DNA from: Oscillospiraceae bacterium
GTDB taxonomy: Bacteria > Bacillota > Clostridia > Oscillospirales > CAG-272
NCBI GenBank assembly: GCA_015064135.1
Contig: SVSU01000004.1
Span: 1 to 42,092 of the forward strand
DNA: 42,092 bases
Direction of reading: 5' to 3'
The notes beneath the pieces were generated by a model. The model saw only the letters and a list, made by a program, of their open reading frames with translations, was not told the origin of the DNA and did not search any database. The position numbers and the translations under genes are program-made. Of this stretch, positions 1 to 7,598 are shown one piece after another. Position 1 is the stretch's first letter. The number at the start of each line of letters is the position of its first letter.

Positions 1-89
1 CCGAACTTTTCATCGGGAGCGTACCATCTGGAATCCCAGTTCTTGATTACGCCGACACGAAGGCCGTGCGGATTAACTTTCTGTCCCAT
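1..89 (-). CDS. rpsC: 30S ribosomal protein S3, N-terminal fragment (runs off the window)
   Basis: Minus-strand translation from ATG at 89: MGQKVNPHGLRVGVIKNWDSRWYAPDEKF, typical S3 N-terminus; directly follows rplV. Confidence 0.93.
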   Translation of the reverse strand, partial: MGQKVNPHGLRVGVIKNWDSRWYAPDEKF

Positions 90-104
90 CTATCGACTGC
101 CTCC

Positions 105-440
105 TCATTCTTTTTCAGCCACTGCGATTGTGATGTGGCTGGTTCTCTTCATGATTCTGTCTGCGGAACCCTTACCCTTGGGCATGATTCTCTTCATTGT
201 CATGCCGGGGCATACGAAGCACTCGGATACATAGAGATTTTCGGGGTTCATGGAGAAATTGTTCTCAGCATCAGCTGCTACCTTTGTGAGGAGCTTGAGA
301 ATGTGCTCGCTTGCAGCCTTGGGTGTTGTCTTGAGAATACCTACCGCTACTCCAACGTCCTTGCCTCTGATGAGGTCGAGAACGATCTTAACCTTGCGAG
401 GGGAGATGCGGATATGCTTCTGTGTGGACTTTGTTTCCAT
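105..440 (-). CDS. rplV: 50S ribosomal protein L22
   Basis: 111 aa; HIRISPRKVKIVLDLIRGKDV...; S10 operon order. Confidence 0.97.
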   Translation of the reverse strand: METKSTQKHIRISPRKVKIVLDLIRGKDVGVAVGILKTTPKAASEHILKLLTKVAADAENNFSMNPENLYVSECFVCPGMTMKRIMPKGKGSADRIMKRTSHITIAVAEKE

Positions 441-465
441 TGTTTCTTATATCCTCCCTTTCGCC

Positions 466-747
466 TTATTTACCGTTGTTAGAGGTCTTGGAGCCTGCGT
501 GACCCTTAAAGGTTCTTGTAGGAGCAAACTCACCGAACTTGTGACCTACCATATCCTCTGTCACATATACGGGAACGTGCTTCTTACCGTCGTGAACGGC
601 TACTGTATGACCAACAAATTCCGGGAATATTGTAGAGGCTCTTGACCATGTCTTGAGCACCTTCTTTTCGCCCTTTTCGTTCATTTCGCAAACTCTCTTG
701 TAGAGCTTTTCTTCAATGAACGGTGCTTTCTTTAAACTTCTGCTCAT
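466..747 (-). CDS. rpsS: 30S ribosomal protein S19
   Basis: 93 aa; [15 protein letters not shown]...[18 protein letters not shown]. Confidence 0.98.
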   Translation of the reverse strand: MSRSLKKAPFIEEKLYKRVCEMNEKGEKKVLKTWSRASTIFPEFVGHTVAVHDGKKHVPVYVTEDMVGHKFGEFAPTRTFKGHAGSKTSNNGK

Positions 748-765
748 TTATGTTTGCCTCCTTCC

Positions 766-1593
766 TTACTTGCTTCTGCGCTTAACGATCATCTTGTCGG
801 TTCTTGCCTTCTTGTTACGAGTCTTGTAACCCAGAGCAGGCTTACCCCAAGGAGTAACAGGACCGGGACGACCGATGGGAGAACGTCCTTCACCACCACC
901 GTGAGGGTGATCGCAGGGGTTCATTACGGAACCGCGAACTGTGGGACGGATACCCATGTGTCTCTTCTTACCTGCCTTACCGATCTTAACGGTATCGTGT
1001 TCGATGTTGCCAACCTGACCGATTGTGGCCTTGCAGTCGGAACGAACATAACGCATTTCGCCGGAGGGGAGACGAACCATTACCAGGTTGCCTTCCTTAC
1101 CCATAACCTGAGCCTGTGTACCTGCGGAACGAACAAGCTGACCGCCCTTTCCGGGAGAAAGCTCGATGTTGTGCACGAAGGTACCATCCGGAATCTTACC
1201 GATGGGCAGTGTGTTGCCCGCTACGATATCTGCGCCTTCGCCGGAGTACAGAACTGCGCCGTCTGTTACGCCAACGGGAGCCACGATGTAGCTCTTCTTA
1301 CCTGCTTCGTCCTGAAGGAGAGCAATGTAAGCGGTTCTGTTGGGGTCGTACTCAACGCCGATAACGGTCTGAGCCATTGTGTTCTGTCTCTTGAAGTCGA
1401 TGATACGGTACTTCTGTCTGTTTCCGCCGCCCTTATGACGTACGGTGATGCGGCCATAGCTGTTACGGCCTGCGTTCTTCTTCTTTGTAGCGAGAAGGCT
1501 CTTTTCGGGAGTGAACTTTGTTACTTCATCAAAGGAAGGAACAGACATATGTCTTCTCGCCGGGGTAGTCGGCTTATACTTGATTGTAGGCAT
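766..1593 (-). CDS. rplB: 50S ribosomal protein L2
   Basis: 275 aa; [18 protein letters not shown]...[32 protein letters not shown]. Confidence 0.98.
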   Translation of the reverse strand: MPTIKYKPTTPARRHMSVPSFDEVTKFTPEKSLLATKKKNAGRNSYGRITVRHKGGGNRQKYRIIDFKRQNTMAQTVIGVEYDPNRTAYIALLQDEAGKKSYIVAPVGVTDGAVLYSGEGADIVAGNTLPIGKIPDGTFVHNIELSPGKGGQLVRSAGTQAQVMGKEGNLVMVRLPSGEMRYVRSDCKATIGQVGNIEHDTVKIGKAGKKRHMGIRPTVRGSVMNPCDHPHGGGEGRSPIGRPGPVTPWGKPALGYKTRNKKARTDKMIVKRRSK

Positions 1594-1611
1594 TTTCGCT
1601 TCCTCCTTCTA

Positions 1612-1908
1612 TTAGTTCATACCTTCGAAGAATTCGATTGTCTTGGAATCGTCAGTCAGTGTTACGATTGCCTTCTTCCAAGATGCAGTCTTACCTGCAA
1701 TGTAGCGAACTCTCTTGGTCTTAGCCTTCATGTTCATTGTGTTTACAGCCTTAACTGCAGTTCCGGGGAACATTGCTTCAACAGCCGCTGCGATGTCTGC
1801 CTTTGTAGCATCCTTTGCAACCTCGAAGGTGTACTTCTTGTCTGCGATCATGTCCATGGACTGTTCAGTGATAAGGGGTCTGATAATGATGTCCTGAATG
1901 TACTTCAT
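1612..1908 (-). CDS. rplW: 50S ribosomal protein L23
   Basis: 98 aa; DIIIRPLITEQSM...KYTFEVAKDATKADIAAAVEAMF. Confidence 0.97.
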   Translation of the reverse strand: MKYIQDIIIRPLITEQSMDMIADKKYTFEVAKDATKADIAAAVEAMFPGTAVKAVNTMNMKAKTKRVRYIAGKTASWKKAIVTLTDDSKTIEFFEGMN

Positions 1909-2531
1909 TACGCATATACCTCCTGAATCTTCATAGCTGCATCCTTTGCAACAACGAACGAATCACAGTTAAGGATGTCGTATACGTTGATGGTGTTGCT
2001 GAGAGCAACCTTTACGCCGGGGATGTTGGAGAAGCTCTCGTATACCATATCGTTCTTCTCGGGGAGAACAACGAGAACCTTCTTGCCTGCACCGATGGCG
2101 GAGAGCATCTTCACCATGGGCTTTGTCTTGTATTCTGTTGCTGTGATTGCATCAACAACGATCATCTCGCCTGCTGCAACCTTGGAAGAGAGTGCGCTTG
2201 TCATAGCCAGAGCGCGAACCTTCTTGTTCAGCTTTGTCTTGTAGAGACGGGGCTTCGGGCCGAGTGCGATACCACCGTGTGTCCACTGAGGAGCTCTTGT
2301 GGAGCCCTGACGTGCACGGCCTGTACCCTTCTGTCTCCAGGGCTTCTTACCGCCGCCGGATACTTCGGTACGGGTGAGGGTGGACTGTGTACCCTGTCTC
2401 TGGTTTCCGAGGTAACTCTTTACTGCCGCATGGAGGACAGCACCGTTTACGTCACAAGCAAATACGCTGTCAGCAAGGTTAATTGTACCTACTTCAGCAC
2501 CTGCCATGTTTACAATCTTCAGTTCGGGCAT
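1908..2531 (-). CDS. rplD: 50S ribosomal protein L4
   Basis: 207 aa; GGGKKPWRQKGTGRARQGSTRAPQWTHGG motif; overlaps rplW by 1 nt. Confidence 0.97.
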   Translation of the reverse strand: MPELKIVNMAGAEVGTINLADSVFACDVNGAVLHAAVKSYLGNQRQGTQSTLTRTEVSGGGKKPWRQKGTGRARQGSTRAPQWTHGGIALGPKPRLYKTKLNKKVRALAMTSALSSKVAAGEMIVVDAITATEYKTKPMVKMLSAIGAGKKVLVVLPEKNDMVYESFSNIPGVKVALSNTINVYDILNCDSFVVAKDAAMKIQEVYA

Positions 2532-2551
2532 TTTTTCTTCCTCCTTCCGAC

Positions 2552-3184
2552 TTATGCTTTCACGCTGTCACGGATGAACACGATTCCGCCCTTCGCGCCG
2601 GGTACTGCGCCCTTGATCGCGATGAGGTTCTTTTCTGTGTCAACCTTAACAACTTCGAGATTAAGAACAGTAACCTGTTCGTTACCGTACTGACCTGCCA
2701 TCTTCTTGTTCTTGTAGATTCTGGAAGGTGTGGAGTTCTGACCGAGAGAGCCGCCGTGACGGTGAACAGGACCGCCGCCGTGTGTCATTCTCTTGATCTT
2801 GAAGTTCCATCTCTTAACAACGCCGGAGTAACCGTGACCCTTTGTAATGCCTGTAATGTCGACCTTGTCGCCAGAAGCGAAGGTATCGGCAGCAATTACA
2901 TCGCCTACGTTCAGTGCGGAGATGTCGTCAAGACGGAATTCCTTCAGGTGACGCTTTGCAGAAACGCCTGCCTTCTTGAAGTGACCTGCAGCGGGCTTGT
3001 TAACAAGCTTTTCGCGCATATCCTCGAAAGCGAGCTGAACTGCTTCGTAACCGTCAGTTTCAACTGTCTTCTTCTGTGTGATAGCACAGGGACCGGCTTC
3101 AATTACCGTTACAGGGATAACTGTGCCGTTTTCCATGAAAATCTGGGTCATACCCAGCTTCTTTCCGATGATGCCTTTTTTCAT
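2552..3184 (-). CDS. rplC: 50S ribosomal protein L3
   Basis: 210 aa; [16 protein letters not shown]...[34 protein letters not shown]. Confidence 0.97.
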   Translation of the reverse strand: MKKGIIGKKLGMTQIFMENGTVIPVTVIEAGPCAITQKKTVETDGYEAVQLAFEDMREKLVNKPAAGHFKKAGVSAKRHLKEFRLDDISALNVGDVIAADTFASGDKVDITGITKGHGYSGVVKRWNFKIKRMTHGGGPVHRHGGSLGQNSTPSRIYKNKKMAGQYGNEQVTVLNLEVVKVDTEKNLIAIKGAVPGAKGGIVFIRDSVKA

Positions 3185-3189
3185 CGTTT

Positions 3190-3412
3190 TTCTTCCTCCT
3201 ATAAAAGGTTATTGGTTGATGCTGTGGGTTTTCCGGGAGCCGCCCGGAGCATCAACATGACCTTGACCGTCATCAAGCCGGGACTCTGCAGCAGGAAAAC
3301 TGCTCATCCTTCACAGAGGGGTTGTCCCCTGCGCGCTCTGCACGGTTGGTAATGGCTTTGTGTGGGTTTGCAGGACTCGCCTGCATGGGTTTTGGGTTGA
3401 TCCCGAGCCGAC
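3190..3412 (-). ncRNA. Candidate structured intergenic RNA between rpsJ and rplC
   Basis: About 228 nt between rpsJ stop and rplC start. Minus-strand RNA contains paired arms 3215-3223/3248-3256 enclosing 3233-3237/3243-3247, plus hairpins 3291-3303, 3317-3330 and 3370-3384. Confidence 0.5.
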
Positions 3413-3724
3413 TTACAGCTTCAGGTCGATATCAACACCGGCGGGAAGTTCAACAGACATGAGAGCTTCAACAACCTTCTGGGAAGGCTTGATGATCTCA
3501 ATGAGTCTCTTGTGAGTTCTCTGTTCGAACTGTTCGCGGCTATCCTTGTACTTGTGGACTGCACGAAGGATGGTGATGATTTCCTTTTCTGTGGGGAGCG
3601 GAACAGGACCGGAAACTTCAGCGCCGTTTCTCTTTGCGATCTCAACGATCTTTTCGGCCGCCTGGTCTACCAGTGTGTGTTCGTAGCTCTTGAGTCTGAC
3701 TCTGATCTTCTCGTTTACTGCCAT
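3413..3724 (-). CDS. rpsJ: 30S ribosomal protein S10
   Basis: 103 aa; [43 protein letters not shown]. Confidence 0.97.
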   Translation of the reverse strand: MAVNEKIRVRLKSYEHTLVDQAAEKIVEIAKRNGAEVSGPVPLPTEKEIITILRAVHKYKDSREQFEQRTHKRLIEIIKPSQKVVEALMSVELPAGVDIDLKL

Positions 3725-3967
3725 GGTGTGCCTCCTCTATGGATTATATAATAAATGGAAGTCGAGGCGATAAACACGCGGCCGGGTGTGTCTTTTCTCG
3801 GCTTAACATAAACCGAATCGGACAACGCTAAGGAGAAAAGTGTTGACTGACCCGGCGGAGCATATTCATACTCGCCCGATTTACTCGGACATACTCAGCG
3901 GAAATTCCCTGTTTTTGCATGACAGTATTCGCAAAAACAGCAACCTCCCGCATCAACGCACATCAAG
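3725..3967 (-). ncRNA. Structured 5' leader of the S10 operon (rpsJ leader)
   Basis: About 240-nt 5' UTR downstream of a good promoter. 10-bp perfect hairpin 3909-3918/3931-3940; nested stems 3782-3787/3850-3855 and 3792-3799/3833-3840. Confidence 0.6.
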
Positions 3968-3974
3968 TGAGACC

Positions 3975-4003
3975 ATTTTATCATATTTTTTGCTCAAAAT
4001 CAA
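3975..4003 (-). promoter_or_regulatory. SigA-type promoter of the S10 operon
   Basis: Minus strand TTGATT - 17 nt - TAAAAT (-35 at 4003-3998, -10 at 3980-3975). Confidence 0.75.
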
Positions 4004-4197
4004 GGGTTTTAACCATATTCCGCCTTTCACAAGTAGGAGAAATTTAACACAAACCACGTTGTGTTTTTGTGCAGTTTGTGCAGATGTGGCTTTTTAGGGG
4101 GAGAAAGAGGGGGCTTTAAGCAATGTAGTAGTGTTGCAGACGTATTGACTTCAAGTCGTTTGTTGGCTTTCGCATAATCTGTACTTTAAATTACAGG

Positions 4198-4336
4198 GAT
4201 ATAGCGAAAGTGGGGCTTTTGTTTATGTATCGTTACTGTTTATTACAGCGATAAGGCGAACAAACAGCGTTAATCGAACTTTTTCTTTTGTCCACGCAAA
4301 AGAAAAAGGTTGGAAGCGCTGTTCGTTCGCTATATC
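4198..4336. repeat. Nested palindromic element (MITE/REP-like)
   Basis: Terminal inverted repeats GATATAGCGAA (4198-4208) / TTCGCTATATC (4326-4336); inner arms GCGAACAAACAGCG (4256-4269) / CGCTGTTCGTTCGC (4317-4330); core AACTTTTTCTTTTG-TCCACG-CAAAAGAAAAAGGTT. Confidence 0.6.
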
Positions 4337-4482
4337 ACTATAACCCACAGCAACGATTCAAAAACCAACCGCCTCACGTTCACCATACCCCTGCAACCCA
4401 CAGCACTGCCCCCCCTATCCAAACCAAAACTTAAAATAATCTCGACTTCATGTATAATATCCCCCCAAATCCCCATCCCCCA

Positions 4483-4511
4483 TTGATTTTTCCGCAAATA
4501 TATGCTATAAT
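4483..4511 (+). promoter_or_regulatory. SigA-type promoter upstream of the ECF sigma gene
   Basis: TTGATT - 17 nt - TATAAT, with TG one base upstream of the -10. Confidence 0.75.
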
Positions 4512-4606
4512 GATAACCGAAATGTTGCCACCAACAACTTTTCGAAAAAAGCACCCGGCACACAACCGAAAGTCTACATATTACTATATAGAGATCATAA
4601 CGAACG

Positions 4607-5257
4607 ATGATATTGAAAAAAGCCGCCATCCCACCACAGGATGAGCACAAAACATCTCCCCCAAAAGACGACGATTGCGAGAAACTCATCGCCTCAGCCA
4701 AAAACGGCGACAGCAATGCTTTCGGACAACTGGTGGAGATCTATGAAAAATTTGTATATGCCGCCGCTTGCCGAACCCTGTCCGTATCGGGATTGGGTAC
4801 CTCAGAGGCAGAAGATATTGCACAAGCTTCTTTTCTCAAAGCATGGCGTTCTCTCGCCTCCTTCAGAGAAGACTGTGCTTTTTCCACATGGCTCTACCGA
4901 ATCACACTGAACACCGCCAAAGATTATATCCGTTCCCATGTCCGCCACGGCACCCTCCCCTTGTGTTTTGAGGAGGGAGAGGACGGCGAAGAATGCATCA
5001 TCGACATTCCCGTAACGGAAGGCGCAGATATCCCGGAGGATGCGCTCGACAAAAAAGAACTGATTCTCGCCGTCCGTGAAGCCATCGAAAAACTCCCCGA
5101 GGATCAAAAAAAGGTGATCATTTTACGAGACATCCACGAATTGCCATACAGCGATATTTCTGCCATGCTGGGTATTGAGATCGGAACGGTAAAATCCCGT
5201 ATTAACCGAGGCAGGCAGGCGCTGAAAGCCATTCTCAGCACCAAAAACCTCCTCTGA
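4607..5257 (+). CDS. RNA polymerase sigma factor, sigma-70 family, ECF-type
   Basis: 216 aa; EAEDIAQASFLKAWRSLASFREDCAFSTWLYRITLNTAKDYIR (sigma2) and LPEDQKKVIILRDIHELPYSDISAMLGIEIGTVKSRINRGRQAL (sigma4). Confidence 0.93.
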   Translation: MILKKAAIPPQDEHKTSPPKDDDCEKLIASAKNGDSNAFGQLVEIYEKFVYAAACRTLSVSGLGTSEAEDIAQASFLKAWRSLASFREDCAFSTWLYRITLNTAKDYIRSHVRHGTLPLCFEEGEDGEECIIDIPVTEGADIPEDALDKKELILAVREAIEKLPEDQKKVIILRDIHELPYSDISAMLGIEIGTVKSRINRGRQALKAILSTKNLL

Positions 5258-5401
5258 AGAACAAATTTTGAACATAATGGGAACTTTTATCTCCTCATTA
5301 TCGTCAAAACAACGCACGGCAAACACGTTGTTCATGAACAATCTGCTGTGCAAAACTCAACGAAGGGACGTCTCCGAAAAAGGAGCATCACAATTTATTC
5401 T

Positions 5402-6415
5402 ATGAACGACAACAGCATAAACAGCGAACTCGGACATTCCGACAACAACAGCGAGAATTGTCCCCTGTCGCCGGATGAATGCGTGTTGATCCGACACAGC
5501 ATCTCACTTGCATTTCCTTGCCCAAAGGGAACTATCAAGAACGGGGTAATGAAGCAAATCCGCGCGGAAACGCTCAGAAGGCGTCGGATGAAACAATTTG
5601 TTCGTTATGGCAGCATAGCGGCCTGCTTCTTCCTTCTCCTCGGCATTACCTTGGGCATCTCTCCTCTTATCGACAGAGCGATGACGAAAAACACCGCAGC
5701 GGAAGCGGATGCAAGTCTTGCTGCCGAAGATGTCTATGCATATGCCGCCGTCGGAACAACAAGCACCACCGCATATTCGGCAGAAATGTCAAAAACCGAA
5801 GCAAAAACAAACGGCAGCAATGGTACTGCGGCAGACGAAAACACGGAAGAAGCACCTGCCGTGATGAAGAGTTTCCTCCAGAGCACACCTTCCTTCGCCG
5901 CCGACAAAGCAGCCCCTCCCGTTGACGACTGCGATGCCGTCTCCCGTGAGGAAGTTTGTGAAGCCGAAGAATATGACCTGAAAAAACAGGAACTCACCGA
6001 GAAACCCACCGCCGCCCTCGACAGCGGAACGGGAAATGGGGCAAACTGCGCAGCGGCTCCCGAAGCCATGGCAGATGCAATCAGCGAAGAGTCGGGAGCC
6101 TGCTTTCCTGCGGAGGAAGGCATCACCCTTGATTCCGTCCCCACCGCTTATGCATCTGCAGAAACGTGCTTCGCCTGCACCATGCACGGAACTGCCGCAC
6201 ACAGCTCCTATCACCTGTTCACCGACGAACTCATCGCTTATGTGGGCGAGGATGCCTTCGACGCATGGTACAGTACAGAAGAAGCAGCAGACGAATGCGG
6301 CATTCCCTCCGTCGCTTCCATGGTTCGCTATTTCGGCATAGACCGCGAGGCTTTTGTCCGCATCACCGAAGGCTCCGGCATATATTACAGCCTCGAAACC
6401 ATTTTCCCCGAATGA
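5402..6415 (+). CDS. Single-pass membrane protein, putative anti-sigma factor/partner of the upstream ECF sigma
   Basis: Immediately downstream of sigma gene; cytoplasmic N-terminus, one TM (YGSIAACFFLLLGITLGISPLI), Ala/Glu-rich linker, C-terminal globular region. ORF track start at 5348 is GTG; ATG at 5402 has AAGGAG upstream. Confidence 0.6.
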   Translation: MNDNSINSELGHSDNNSENCPLSPDECVLIRHSISLAFPCPKGTIKNGVMKQIRAETLRRRRMKQFVRYGSIAACFFLLLGITLGISPLIDRAMTKNTAAEADASLAAEDVYAYAAVGTTSTTAYSAEMSKTEAKTNGSNGTAADENTEEAPAVMKSFLQSTPSFAADKAAPPVDDCDAVSREEVCEAEEYDLKKQELTEKPTAALDSGTGNGANCAAAPEAMADAISEESGACFPAEEGITLDSVPTAYASAETCFACTMHGTAAHSSYHLFTDELIAYVGEDAFDAWYSTEEAADECGIPSVASMVRYFGIDREAFVRITEGSGIYYSLETIFPE

Positions 6416-6419
6416 TCTG

Positions 6420-6457
6420 TCTCCCGACCGTCCGAAAAGGATGGAACGGGAGATTTT
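6420..6457 (+). terminator. Rho-independent terminator
   Basis: TCTCCCGACCGTCC-GAAAA-GGATGGAACGGGAGA followed by TTTTC. Confidence 0.75.
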
Positions 6458-6515
6458 CATTTATCTGCACACAAAACCAAAAGTGCAAAATAATGGTTTT
6501 TTACTCATATCGCTA

Positions 6516-6544
6516 TTGAAAAAGCAGACGGAATGATGTATAAT
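6516..6544 (+). promoter_or_regulatory. SigA-type promoter upstream of the aldolase gene
   Basis: TTGAAA - 17 nt - TATAAT. Confidence 0.75.
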
Positions 6545-6603
6545 AAGGTTGCAAAAACAAAAATCACTGTCATGGACAGTTCTGTATATGGAGGATTTAC
6601 ATT

Positions 6604-7494
6604 ATGACAAACACAAAGCCCGAAAAGCTGAAAGGCGTATTCCCGGCACTCATGACCGCGTTCAAAGACGATGCGGCAAGATCTTTTGACTGCGAAAACA
6701 CAAAGAAGCTCTGCCGTTTCCTGGCTGACACAGGCGTTCACGGTCTCTATGTAGGCGGCTCCAGCGGAGAAATGATCCTCATGACCGTTGACGAAAGAAA
6801 GGCACTTCTCGAGGCTACCATGGAAGTGGCAAAGGAAACAGGCATCGCCATCATCGCACACACAGGTGCCATGTCCACCGCCGACACCCTTGAGCTGACT
6901 CGCCACGCGGAATCCGTTGGTGCGGATGCTGTATCTTCCGTAACCCCTCTCTACTTCAAGTATACCGTTCGCGAGGTAAACTACTACTATGAGCGCATTG
7001 CGGGCGAAACCAACATTCCCGTTATCATTTACAACATTCCCGGTCTGACAGGTCTCTCCCTGAACAGAGAACAGCTCGGCACCCTCCTCTCCATCCCCGG
7101 TGTGGGCGGTATGAAGTTCACCTGTTCCGATTTCTGCCAGCTTGAACGTCTGGTTTCCGACCACCCCGACAAGATCTTCTACAACGGTGCGGACGAAATG
7201 CTTCTCTCCGGTCTGGCAGCAGGTGCTGACGGCGGTATCGGAACCACATACAACTTCATGCCCGAGAAGTTCGTTAAGATCTACAACGATTTCAAGGCAG
7301 GCAATATGGCAGACGCGCTCAAGACCCAGGGCGAAGCAAACGAGATCATCTGCGCCATCCTGAAGCACGGCGGTATGCCTTCCTCCAAGTATCTCATCAA
7401 CCGCAGAGGATTTGAATACGGCATCTGCCGCGAGCCTTTCATGCCCCTTCCCAAGGAATCCATGGAAGCGCTGGACAAACTGCAGCTCATATAA
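6604..7494 (+). CDS. nanA: N-acetylneuraminate lyase-type / DHDPS-family aldolase
   Basis: 296 aa; GLYVGGSSGE, YNIPGLTG and Lys in GGMKFTCSDF. Leu in YNIPxL rather than the DHDPS Arg favours the NAL subgroup. Confidence 0.85.
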   Translation: MTNTKPEKLKGVFPALMTAFKDDAARSFDCENTKKLCRFLADTGVHGLYVGGSSGEMILMTVDERKALLEATMEVAKETGIAIIAHTGAMSTADTLELTRHAESVGADAVSSVTPLYFKYTVREVNYYYERIAGETNIPVIIYNIPGLTGLSLNREQLGTLLSIPGVGGMKFTCSDFCQLERLVSDHPDKIFYNGADEMLLSGLAAGADGGIGTTYNFMPEKFVKIYNDFKAGNMADALKTQGEANEIICAILKHGGMPSSKYLINRRGFEYGICREPFMPLPKESMEALDKLQLI

Positions 7495-7526
7495 TCAATC
7501 CCCCTTATTTTTGGTGAATTTTGTCC

Positions 7527-7554
7527 TTGAAATCCCCCTTGTTTCCGATATAAT
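7527..7554 (+). promoter_or_regulatory. SigA-type promoter
   Basis: TTGAAA - 16 nt - TATAAT upstream of the lipoprotein gene. Confidence 0.65.
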
Positions 7555-7598
7555 AGGAATAACATAATTGCCGTTTGCGTCAAAGGAAAGGACAGACC

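Noticed and set aside
754-1926. 390-aa plus-strand ORF across rplB/rplW
   Set aside because: Exactly antisense to well-supported ribosomal genes; long antisense frame is a codon-usage artefact.
4046-4068. AACACAAACCACGTTGTGTTTTT hairpin as a terminator
   Set aside because: Short 7-bp A/T-rich stem with no plus-strand gene upstream in the window; cannot be assigned a function.
4330-4716. 128-aa minus-strand ORF between rpsJ leader and sigma gene
   Set aside because: Overlaps the sigma promoter and start; composition not protein-like, no RBS or motif recognised.
6505-7368. 287-aa minus-strand ORF over the aldolase gene
   Set aside because: Antisense shadow of a strong aldolase CDS.
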